The position numbers and the translations under genes were made by a program. This document shows positions 36,232 through 46,648 of a DNA stretch of 64,000 nt, piece after piece; within the stretch, counting starts at the first letter, position 1; each line of letters begins with the position of its first letter. The notes beneath the pieces are model-generated. The model did not search any database. It saw only the letters and a list, made by a program, of their open reading frames with translations, and was not told where the DNA came from. The stretch is from Cyrtodaria siliqua (Eukaryota > Mollusca > Bivalvia > Adapedonta > Hiatellidae), in NCBI GenBank assembly GCA_037043455.1, contig JAWPHD010001288.1, forward strand, positions 1-64,000, written 5' to 3'.

Positions 36232-37286
36232 TTCTCACATTTTCACACAAGGTATACTGTTTTGCGTTCAGTCCCAATGTAAACAAAAAATAGTTTGTTC
36301 CCAATGACGTCATTTCCGGTAATTCGCGCAAGAGTTTTTCCCCTTAGATTTTTTTCGATTTTTTAGCAATGCCTGTTCGCCTTTTCGGTTTTTATCTTTA
36401 AAAACATATTTTCACTAAACATACATCAATAGCATAGTAAACATCGTATTTATAATGATATTTAATAATTAAAAACATATCAACAACGGATTTGTTGATT
36501 TAGGACAAATTTCATCTTTAATGGATTTTAAAATAATGTCACAGAAATGATGTTGGACCTCTACCAAGATTGTTCAAGCTGAATTGATTCATCAAAATCA
36601 TGACTGCCAGAGGGCAGGCTTATTTTTGCTACATGTATATTTCTATATATGGAAATCTTCTCGACTGAAACTGCTTGATGGATTTCAAATTAATTTCACA
36701 GAAATGAAGTTTGGGTGAGCATATATCAAGATTGTTCAAGCTGGGTTAATTCGTCAAAAAGCATGGCCGCCAGTGGGTGGGGCTTATTTTTGCTACATTT
36801 CTACATGTATATGGAAAACTTTAAACATCTTCTCTTCTGAAACTGCTTGATGGATTTCAAAATACTCAATTAATTTTAGCAGTAATAAATTAGCAGTAAT
36901 TAATTAATAATTAAGATTGTTCAAACTGAGTTGATCTGTCCAAAAGCATGGCCGCCAGGGGGTGGGGTAGTTTCCCTATATAACTATATCAGAAAACATT
37001 AAAAATCTTCTTGTTTGAAACCACAAGTTTTGAATCAGATAGTTTGCATGTACCATCATCTACTGATCCCAGAAAAAGATTGTACAAATATTGAACCTGG
37101 GGTATTAAAAATTATGTATGTATTTCATCAAGTTTGTTGAAATGGTGAACCAAGTGGTCAGAATTTGCCCCATCCTATTTGGCACGTTTTCATTTGGATC
37201 CTAAAGAAAACCTAATAACAATAATTGTGTTTTATTTGTTCAAATTTATACAGGTGAGCGGTATAGGGCCATCATGGCCCTCTTGT

Positions 37287-37845
37287 TTTTAACTTGCCCC
37301 GAAATCGTTATTACCAATGAATGGCTGCCGGTACATTATTTTTGTCGATATTGAACATATTTTTACTTTGTTTTATTTACAATTAATTAATAATGCACAT
37401 GTGATTAGAATCAAACAATAAGGTTCTATTTTCCTTTATTTTTCTTTTATTTATCCACTGCATCATATAACAAAAACAATATTATTTTCTTTTATATTTA
37501 TAATATATACATTATTTTATGATCTGAATACATGCATGGATAGGGTCCAAGGTAGTGGAACTTTGCCGTTATATGGCGGGTTAGTACCTTTAACAAGAAC
37601 ATTTTGAATGCAAAGCATCAATTGCTGAACAGATGTGTTCTAAAACAAGAAGTTACATGATGGTTCCATGCACATCTAGATATCCTAGGCCTGCGTACAT
37701 GTATAAACTTAGCCAACTCAGACACATATTTATATTTGTCAATGATTCTGCTTTCATGCAGGCAATAATGTTCTCAAAGTTTGGGGAGGCTAGACCTTTT
37801 TGTTTCAGAGGAGGAAGAGACAAGAAAACCAAACACACATATAAA
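37287..37845. other. Gene-free spacer
   Basis: AT-rich. Short open frames on both strands match nothing known. Confidence 0.45.
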
Positions 37846-37964
37846 ACAAGAGGTTCAGGATGGCCCTAGATCGCTCACCTGGTAATCATGGGCAATAAGT
37901 GTGTCTAGTCTTGCATGGATATTTTTTTATTTGTCCCAATTTCTTCTATGAATGAGATTTCATA
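37846..37964 (+). repeat. Solo 5' end of a family-C-like element
   Basis: ACAAGAGGTTCAGGATGG then 'ccctagatcgctcacctgg', with about 100 bp of body, cut off by the start of the next element. Confidence 0.55.
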
Positions 37965-38860
37965 ACAAGAGGTCAATGACCTTGAAGCTCAACTGATAGG
38001 TTTTTGATAGCATTCCTGTGAAGTTTCATGAAAATCCTGTCAAGTAGTTTCAGAGGAGTAGTCGCTACAAGTTTTCATTATATAACTCTATGTAAACAAA
38101 GATGGCCGCTGGCGGCCATGTTTAACGTCAAATCAAAATAATTTTTGACAAGGATCAACATCATGTCATACTGATCATTTTAGAAAAAGTCCCATATCAA
38201 TATCACTTATAGTTTTCAAGAAGTTGTCGCTACAAACTTGTATTTTGAAAATCTATTTTTAGCCCTGGCGGCCATCTTGAATTTAAGGCTGATATGAAAT
38301 TTTGCTAAGATCAATTAGACATCAAGAGCAACATTCCTGTGAAGTTTCATGAAAATCCGTCAAGTAGTTACAGAGGAGTAGTCGCTAGAAGTTTTTACTA
38401 GATAACTCTATGTAAACAAAGATGGCTGCTGACAGCCATGTTTAACATCGAATCAAAACAATTTCGACAAGGACCAACATCATGTGATACTGATCATTTT
38501 ATAAAAAGTCCCATATCAATATCACTTAAAGTTTTCAAGAAGCTTGTTTTTTGAAAATCTATTTTTAGCCGTGGTGGCCATCTTGAATTTCCGGCCGACC
38601 TGAAGTTTTGCTAGGATCAATTTACAAGACATCAAGAGCAACATTCCTGTGAAGTTCCATAAAAATCCGTCAAGCAGTTTCAGAGGAGTAGTCGCTACAA
38701 GTTTTCATTATATAACTCCATGTAAACAAAGATGGCCGCTGGCGGCCATGTTTAACGTCGCATCATGTAAAATAATTTTCGACAAGGATCAACAAGGATC
38801 AACATCATTCCATACTGATCATTTTAGAAAAAGTCCCATATTAATATCACTTATGCGAAC
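37965..38860 (+). mobile_element. Family-A pearl-like element, 3'-truncated
   Basis: 5' ACAAGAGGTCAATGACC, about 2.5 core units, ending abruptly after 'catattaatatcactta'. No microsatellite or hairpin. Confidence 0.65.
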
Positions 38861-39500
38861 ATTTTTAATACACTTGAAGCACTCGTTTATTAACGCGATT
38901 TGATGAGGTATTCAGTGTATTTCATTGATAAAGTATGCAATTAACGTATATGGATATGCATCATTCCCAAAATACGTTGCAAAACTTAGCAATATGCTTC
39001 TTTTTTCATATGTCACCGGTTTTCACAATTCCAAAAAGAACGCAACTCGCAAGAAAAGATAGGACCGAAAATATATTTGTATAGTTTCATTGATATACAT
39101 GTGCAGGCCTTAACACTACTGCATAAATATTCAAAAATAAGACCAAGTGGGCTTAAATTTGGGGCAAGTGAGGTTTTGGGCAGGGCATTTGCCCTTTAAA
39201 AAAAACTTGCCCTGAGGCTGGGAAAATGGATTTTAAAAATATTTCCCAAAACTCTGTTTTGAAACAGTCTATATCCCTGAGAGAGCTTTTGCAATTAAAA
39301 ATCATCTCAGAGCAGATGGTGAATCTCAGAATTTTATAAAAATAATAAAGAAGGGACGAATCGTTCGACTGAAATGGTCATATACCACTATTGCATTTCC
39401 CATAGGCCTACATTACAGTCTTTTGGCCTTCAATCCCAGTGTTTCTATTAAATAAGACTGGCTGAAAAAAAACTAACTTTTCTTAAAGAACTATCTGATA
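38861..39500. other. Gene-free spacer
   Basis: Nothing recognised apart from 'gggcaagtg/cttgccctg' motifs related to those near 33060. Confidence 0.45.
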
Positions 39501-39502
39501 TA

Positions 39503-40427
39503 CAGTTGCTGCTACGCGGATTACGACTACCGTAATCACACTCAACGCGGGGACAATAACTTTTGACCACCGCGACACAATCACCGCGATCCGTTTTGAT
39601 TTGCAGACCGCTTTACCCGGTGTGAAATCGAAGGCTATCGCCGCGATTTACCTTTAGTATCTATGTACAATTTTGCAGTCAGTCAATTTAATGCATTATT
39701 ATTCAATAACTATTAAAAGATCGAAGCAGAAGACAATTTTATTTTTGTTTTCTGAAAATTCAAATGCCCGGATAATGTATTCACGATAGTTATATGGCGG
39801 TTCCTATTACCGACTTCGCGGTAACTGAACATAAAATTCAATTAGTAATTCTTATACTGGAAACTAGAATTATATTTTTAATCAATCGTTATTTGCATTA
39901 CATTTCACTATTCTGCTGTTGATTATTAATACATCGATGGGTTCTTTATAAGTCAGAAATAATCCGAAAAAATTGTAAAGAATTCCGGGTCATAAACTCG
40001 TTATTAGTGCCGCCTTGTTAATAGGTACACACATCGCAGGATTGTGGGTAGACAATTTATGTCCGGTGAAGAGAAATGCGACTTTTGGACAACAAAAACG
40101 AAAATCACGTGTTATTAAATGCATTAAAAATTCGAAATATGTTTTGCTTTCAAAATCTATTCATTGTATTTATCAGTTTTATTACTTTTTTTATTGATCC
40201 CTGCTCTAATTTCCCCCGCGTTCCCCCGCGAACCTATCAAAGAGAATCGCGGTGATTGCTTTCTTTCGAGACTTGACTTTGCAATCGCGGCGATTTTTAC
40301 GGTCGCGGGGAATCCCTGCGATATTTTGGGTGACAATGCTTGGTACGATCACGGGGATTTGTGACTTCGATTGAAAAACGGCCACGGGGATGCTGCGAAA
40401 AAGTCGTAATCCGCGTGGCAGCAACTG
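39503..40427. mobile_element. Tc1-like MITE, 925 bp
   Basis: The left end CAGTTGCTGCTACGCGG and the right end read inward CAGTTGCTGCCACGCGG match over about 26 bp with one or two differences. TA lies immediately outside both (39501-39502, 40428-40429). The CAGT start and TA duplication are Tc1/mariner traits. CGCGG/CCGCG motifs are dense in both subterminal thirds, unlike the AT-rich interior and surroundings. No transposase. Confidence 0.7.
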
Positions 40428-41090
40428 TAATAATACACTCAAAAATGAAGAAGCAAATTGGAAATAATGTACTGCTTTCAGCCTCTAATACTTCAGTGAA
40501 GGTGTCACCCTAAAATGGCAGTAAATAAATTGTACTTAATTAACTTTTTTTTTAATTTTTGTAAAAACCCTCAGTACAATTTTATCAATAAAATTGCAAA
40601 TTTCAATCAAAATATCCTAAATGCTGAAAATTTAATATTCTGATGTTTTATGGGGATTTGTTATAATCTTGGTAATTTATTCCAATCAGAATCTATCTTA
40701 CAATCTGACTATATGCCCGAATAGACCCTATACCTTTTTTCAACCAATCAGATGCCCCAAAACAATAGTGGTTACTGTATCTGACCTAAAAGAAAATGGT
40801 GTTTCAATTAAATGCCTCATCCATGTATAATGATGAAAAACATAAAATAACATGTAAGGACTAAGGTGTGTCTGTGAGCATTTTAAGTTGTTACGGGCTG
40901 TTTGGAATTATAGGAAGAGTTTTTTTCATTTATGTCTACTGTTTCCCTCGTTACTTAGATTTTGTTTAGTTTAAATCCCTTTATTCTGAGGTTTATATTT
41001 TGAAAACTAGCCGGACTACCAAAATCTGTGCAGGACTTCTTGATTTTGAAAGTTGGTAGTCAGGACTACTTGGGAAAAAAAGTTAGTGTC
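40428..41090. other. Gene-free spacer
   Basis: AT-rich. No gene or repeat terminus recognised. Confidence 0.45.
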
Positions 41091-41094
41091 AAAC

Positions 41095-41742
41095 CCTGAA
41101 GAGCCATAACACTGTCGTTACTAACGAGATCTAGCTGGTTTTAGTACTTGTCCAAGATTTTATTGATATACAGCGATTTGTACAACTAGACATCTTACCT
41201 ATGCTTCCTTCCAAGTTTCGTCGAAATCCAACAAGGTGTTTAGGAGGAGTGCCGACAAGAAATTTAAAGTAAAAATAAAAATGTCATGGGGACGTAACTC
41301 TGACAAGAAATTTAAAGCAAAAAAAATTGACAACATGTAAAACTGGATTTTTGCTCATTCAGGGGCCATAACTCTGGTGTTACTGGTCAGATCTTGCCCA
41401 TTATCGATCTCATCCGACATCTTATGGTCATACACAATCTGTGCAAGTCTGGTTAAGACTGCTCCAGAAATGTGGCTTTATCGTGTAAACAAGATGAAAA
41501 ACTGCATTTTTTGCTAATTCAGGGGCTATAACTCTGGTGTTACTGGTCTGATCTGGCCCATTATCCACCTTGTCCGAGATCTTATGGTCATATACAATCT
41601 GTGCAAGTTTGGTTAAGACTACTCAAGTAATGTGGCCTCTATCGTGTAAACAAGCTAAAAGTTGATGACAGACAACAGACAACGGACGAAGAGTGGTCAC
41701 AATAGCTCACCCTTGAGCACAAGTGCTCAGGTGAGCTAAAAA
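41095..41742 (+). repeat. Family-C element 3' part with terminal hairpin
   Basis: 'gtttaggaggagtgcc' and 'atcttatggtcatatac' units lead to 'gacggacgaagagtgg', hairpin arms TTGAGCAC and GTGCTCAGGTGAG, and CTAAA. No matching 5' end upstream. Confidence 0.65.
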
Positions 41743-41897
41743 GACCCATAACAAGATCCGTATTGATACATTGTACAAACTACATTAAAAATCTACCGAA
41801 TCCTGAATGTCCCGTATATGGACACCTCTACTTGAGTGTGACTGTACAGTTTGCTGAGGCATGGCCTTGAATGTTTGGAGGAGTAAAGGACACAAAA

Positions 41898-43863
41898 ACA
41901 AGAGGGCCTGTATCGCTCTACTGGCTACCCCCGGGGGGGGGGGGGGGGGGGGGGGGGGCCCAAATTTGACCCCAGGTTCATCATTTTAACAAACAAGAGG
42001 CCCAAGAGGGCCTGTGGACGCTCTACTGGTTATGTTGACTCTTATAACATCAATGAAGCGAGTGACTGCCATTTACGTTTTTTTGAAAGTTTCGGGCAAA
42101 ATACAGCTTTTTAACTAAATCATGGGCCATAATTAAAGAACCTGGTAAAGTTTGGTAAAAATCAGATGAAAAATGAAGGCCATACCGTATTAACGAGGCA
42201 AAATATAGCATTTTTAACTAAATCAAGAGCCATAATTCCTCTGTTACTGGTCCGACTGGTCCAACATAGAGCTAAAAAAAAAAAATATATATATATTTAT
42301 ATACAAAGGAATAATTTCCAAAAAAAAAAAATAATAAAAAAAAAAAAATTAATTAAAAAAAAAAAAATAATAAAAAACAAAAAAAAAAATAATTAAAAAA
42401 AATAAATAATAATATAAAAAAGACAGTCGTAAAAGCTGGTAAAGTTTGGCAAAGATCAGATGCAAAATGAAGGCCCTATCGAACGACGAGGCAAATTATA
42501 GCATTTTTAACAAAATCAAGGGCCATAACTCCGCTGTTACTGGGCCGATCTGGTTGTTTTTCGAACCTGACAAAGCTTTCATAGACATTAACAATCTGGT
42601 GAAGTTTGGTAAAGATCGGATGAAAAATAAAGGCCCTATCGTCTTAACGAGAAAAAATATATCATTTTGAAGTAAATTAAGGGCCATAACTCCGATGTTA
42701 CTGGTCCGATATGGCTGGATTTAGAACTTGTTCGAGCTTTCATTGATATTAACAATCTGATTAAGTTTGGTAAAGATCGGATGAACAATGAAGCCCCTAT
42801 AGTCTTAACGAGGCAAAATATAGCATTTTTAACTAAATCAAGGGCCATAACTCCGCTGTTACTAGTCAGATATGGCTGGTTTTCAAACTTGTCCAAGCTT
42901 TCATTGATATTAACAATCTGATCAAGTTTGGTAAAGATCGGATGAACAATAAAGCCCCTATTGTCTTAACGAGGCAAAATATAGCATTTTTAACTAAATC
43001 AAGGGCCATAACTTCGCTGTTACTGGTCCGATATGGCTGTTTTGCAAACTTGTTCAAGCTTTCAACGACATTAACAATCTGATAAAGATTGGTAAAGATC
43101 GGATGAACAATGAAGCCCCTATCTTCTTAACGATGCAAAACATAGCATTTTTAACTAAATCAAGGGCTACAACTCCGCTGATACTAGTCCGATATGGCTG
43201 GTTTCATTGATATTAACAATGTGGTAAAGATAGGATGAAAAACGAAGGCCCTATTGTCTTAACCAGGCAAAATGTAGCAATATAGAATTTTTAACTAAAT
43301 CAAGGACCATAACTCCGCTGTTACTGGTCCGATCTGGCTGGTTTTCGAACTTGTCCGAGCTTTCATTGATATTAACAATGTGGTAAAGTTTGGTAAATAT
43401 AGGATGAAAAATGAAGGCCCTATCGTCTTAACGAGGCAAAATTTAGCAATATAGCATTTTTAACTAAATCAAGGGCCATAACTCTGCTGTTACTTGTCCG
43501 ATCTGGCTGGTTTTCGAACTTGTCCGAGCTTTCATTGATATTAACAATGTGGTAAAGTTTGGTAAAGATAGGATGAAAAAAATGAAGGCCCTATCGTCTT
43601 AACGAGGCAAAATTTAGCAATATAGCATTTTTAACTAAATCAAGGGCCATAACTCTGCTGTTACTTGTCCGATCTGGCTGGTTTTCGAACTCATCCGAGC
43701 TTTCATTGATATTAACAACCTGTTAAAGTTTGGTAAAGATCAGATGAAAAATGAAGGCCCTATCGTCTTAACGAGACAAAAGTTAACAACGGACGGACGG
43801 ACGGACGACGGACAACTCGGCATCCCATAAGCTCTGCTGGCCTTCGGCCAGTAGAGCTAAAAA
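41898..43863 (+). mobile_element. Family-B pearl-like element(s) with two 5' starts and one 3' end
   Basis: ACAAGAGGGCCTGTATCG at 41898 starts a 95-bp stub. A second start, ACAAGAGGCCCAAGAGG, follows at 41993. About eight core units (period near 165 bp) then lead to an ACGG-type microsatellite (43790-43813), hairpin arms CTCTGCTGGCC and GGCCAGTAGAG around TTC, and CTAAAAA. Poly-A/AT tracts occupy 42280-42420. Confidence 0.7.
41933..41958. repeat. Run of 26 G
   Basis: An uninterrupted G tract preceded by ccccc and followed by 'cccaaatttgacccc'. Family-C units have 'ccccggggcggggccaaat' here, so the tract looks like an expansion of that motif. It may form quadruplexes and is prone to length error. 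Confidence 0.85.
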
Positions 43864-44138
43864 GCTGATAATAAATAAAAAATATTAAACCTTTATCTCT
43901 TGTAGTTTTAGAGAAGAAGATTTTTGAAGTTTTCCCCTATAACTCTTTGTAAAACTAATCCAACAAGGCAAAAAAAACTAAAGAAAAAAAAAACATAACT
44001 AAAAAAAAACAAAAAAAAACATTAAAACAATCACAAATAATTATAAACAAAAATAAATAACAAATTAAAAAAAATCAATAAATAATTTAAGATAAAAAAA
44101 ATAAAAAATAAAAAATTGAACCCATAAACCAACGTTTC
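43864..44138. other. A-rich low-complexity stretch
   Basis: Long A runs with scattered C and T; no gene. Confidence 0.6.
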
Positions 44139-44844
44139 CTATGGGGAAAAAAAAATGCCTCCAGTGAGATTTGAACTCTTTGAATTTGGAGTGTGCATTA
44201 CTAAATATTGAAAAAGGGCCATAACTCCAGTGTTACTTGTTCGATCTGCATGGTTCTCAAACTCGTAAAGAGCTTTCATTGATATCAACAATCTGGCCAA
44301 GTTTGGGAAAGATCGAATACCAAATGAAGGTGCTAGAGTGTTCACAAGGCTGAAAATGGCATATTTCAATAATTAAAGGGAACATAACTCTGGTGTTACT
44401 GGTCTGATATAGCTTGTTTTCGAACTTGTCTGAGCTTTCATTGATATTAACAATCTGTGCAAGTTTGGTAAAGTGAAGTTGCTAGTGTTCACAAGGAAGA
44501 AAATGGCATTTTTCAGAAAAAACAAGGGCCATAACTCTGGTATAACTGATCCGATTTGGCTGGTTTACGAACTTGTTCGAGCTTTTATTGATATTAACAA
44601 TCTGAGCAAGTTTGGTAAAGATCAAATAATAAAAGAAGGTGCTAGAGTGTTCACAAGACATAAAATGGAATTTTTCAGAAAAAACAAGTGTCTTGACTGG
44701 TGTTACTGACTCAATTCAGCTGATTTTCAAACTTGTCCAAGCTTTCATTGGTATTAACAATCTGTGCAAGTTTAATAAAGATCAATTAATAAACGAAAGG
44801 TGCTAGATCGTTCACATTGCAGAAATAGCATTTTTCAGAAAAAA
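44139..44844 (+). repeat. Diverged family-B core units
   Basis: 'agggccataactc', 'gagctttcattgatat' and 'caatctg(t/a)gcaagtttg' recur at about 210-bp spacing. No terminus at either side. Confidence 0.6.
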
Positions 44845-46122
44845 ACAAGAGGTCCAAGACGGCCTGTGGATTCTCTGACTAACATGGCTCGATATAGTCG
44901 CTACAAGTTGAAGTTTTTACTATATAACTCTAGGTAAACAAAGATGGCCACTGCCAGCCATGTTTAATGTCGAATCAAAATAATTTTCGACTAAGATCAA
45001 CATCTTGTCATGCTGATCATTTCAGTCGCTACAAACTTGTTTTTAAAAATCTATGTTTAGCCATGGTGGCCATCTTGAATTTCCGGCCAACCTGAAATTG
45101 TGCTAGGATCAACTAGACATCAAGAGCAACATTCCTGTTAAGTTTTATGAAAATCCGTCAAGTAGTTTCGGAGGAGTAGTCACTACAAATTTTTACTATA
45201 CAAACTCTATGTAAACAAAGATGGCCAGGTTTAATTTTGATTCAAAATAATTTTCGACAAGGATCCACATCATGTCATGCTGATCATTTTAGAAAAAGTC
45301 CCATATCAATATCACTTACAGTTTTCAAGAAGAATTTGCTACAAACTGTTTTTAAAAATCTGTTTTTAGCCATTGCGGCCATCTTGAATTTCGGCTGACC
45401 TGAAAAAAATCTGGGATCAATTAGACATCAAGAGCAACATTCCTGTAAAGTTTCATAAAAATGTTTCAAGTAGTTTCAGAGGAGTAGTCGCTACAAGTTT
45501 TTATATAAATCTATGTAAACATAATGGCCACTAGCGGCCATGCATGTTTAAAGTCGCATCAAAATAAATTTCGACAAGGATCAACATCATGTCATGCTGA
45601 TCATTTTAGAAAACGTCCCATATCAATATCACTTACAGTTTTCAAGAAGTAGTCGCTACAAATTTATTTATTTTAAATCTATTTTTAGCTGTGGCGGCCA
45701 TTTTGAATTTCCGGCGAGCCTGACATTTTTCTAGGATCAACTAGACATCAAGAGCAACATTCCTGTGAAGTTTCATGAACATCCGTCTAGTAGTTTCAGG
45801 AGTAGTCGCTACAAGTTTTTACTATATAACTCTATGTAAACAAAGTAAACATGTTTAAAGTCGCATCGAAATAAATTTCGACAAGGATCAACATCATGTC
45901 ATGCTGATCATTTAAGAAAACGTCCCATATCAATATCACTTACAGTTTTCAAGAAGTAGTCGCTACAAATTTATTTATTTTAAATCTATTTTTAGCTGTG
46001 GCGGCCATTCTGAATTTCCGGCGAGCCTGACATTTTTCTAGGATCAACAAGACATCATGAGCAACATTCCTGTGAAGTTTCATGAACATGTGTCAAGTAG
46101 TTTCAGAGGAGTAGTCGCTACA
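44845..46122 (+). repeat. Family-B 5' end joined to family-A core units
   Basis: ACAAGAGGTCCAAGACGG and 'cctgtggattctctgac' (B-type start) pass within about 50 bp into family-A units (four copies, including two near-identical units about 310 bp apart at 45.6 and 45.9 kb). Ends at 'gtagtcgctac' without 3' hairpin. A chimeric or rearranged element. Confidence 0.6.
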
Positions 46123-46648
46123 GGGGCACTCCACAGTTTAATGTACATTTCTCAATCATCAAACCCATGACAAGCTCTTAGCCGGGAATCCTTGAGCAAA
46201 AATAAATCACATCATCATTGTGTCATACATTTCTTGGAAGACAATAAAATTACCCATGTTTCCATACCAAATAAAAGTATCAAAAAGCATTTTCTGTACA
46301 ACTTTAATCCAATTTCTTTAAGATTACCCCACCCCTTAAAACATGCTAAAAATGCAATTTTAGCAATATTTCAAATGTCAATAAATAAAAAAAATTCCTA
46401 CACATATCAGGGTCATGTCTGCACTCATAATGCTCTTGCATATCAGGAAATGCTAAATTTTACATACCTAGTCCGGCATTTTAAAAAGTTATTCCATGCT
46501 GATCTCCCCGTCAGGGAAAATCAGCCATTTTAACTACTTTTAGGAAGTTTTTGATTGGTTCACATTTTTCTATTTATAGCCTCCAAAAAACCCAAAGAAT
46601 GCATATTCCAATACACCAAAATAAACTTAGAAGTAATCAAAAATGAAA
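46123..46648. other. Non-repetitive spacer
   Basis: It begins 'aggggcactccacag' directly at the break in the family-A core. A 113-codon frame (46192-46533) lacks an ATG start and matches no family I recognise. Confidence 0.4.

Larger units (their letters stand above)
33478..36517 (+). mobile_element. 3,040-bp TTAA-target DNA transposon carrying a THAP gene (Kolobok-like candidate)
   Basis: Directly visible: TTAA on both sides (33474-33477 and 36518-36521), left end AGGTGAAATTTAGCG, and right end read inward AGATGAAATTTGTCC. Subterminal inverted segments are also present: 'tgacgtcattggtacc' near 33658 and the complement of 'ggttcccaatgacgtca'-like sequence near 36290. The interrupted family-C unit reads 'ctgcTTAATGG' when the insert is removed, and an uninterrupted sister unit at about 36683 reads 'ctgcttgatgg'. 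Family knowledge: TTAA duplications occur in piggyBac and Kolobok, and THAP domains are reported for Kolobok-type transposases. Assignment to Kolobok is inference. Confidence 0.7.
33105..37286 (-). mobile_element. Family-C pearl-like element, antisense, split by a DNA transposon
   Basis: On the minus strand it starts at 37286 with ACAAGAGGGCCATGATGG and 'ccctataccgctcacctg'. It ends near 33105 with a hairpin and 'gagctta'. Core units carry 'tctgaaactgcttgatgg', 'cacagaaatgatg' and 'caagattgttcaagctg'. The middle, 33478-36517, is a separate TTAA-flanked transposon. Confidence 0.7.

Noticed and set aside
40206..40442. 78-codon minus-strand frame over the CGCGG-rich region
   Set aside because: Lies across the end of the Tc1-like MITE and shows no transposase motif.
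42446..43057. Repeated minus-strand frames (ALDLVKNAIFCLVKTIG type)
   Set aside because: They come from the roughly 165-bp family-B core, whose length is close to a multiple of three; they recur wherever the core does.
46192..46533. 113-codon plus-strand frame between repeat blocks
   Set aside because: No ATG start, no recognisable domain, no plausible splice sites; kept only as a note.
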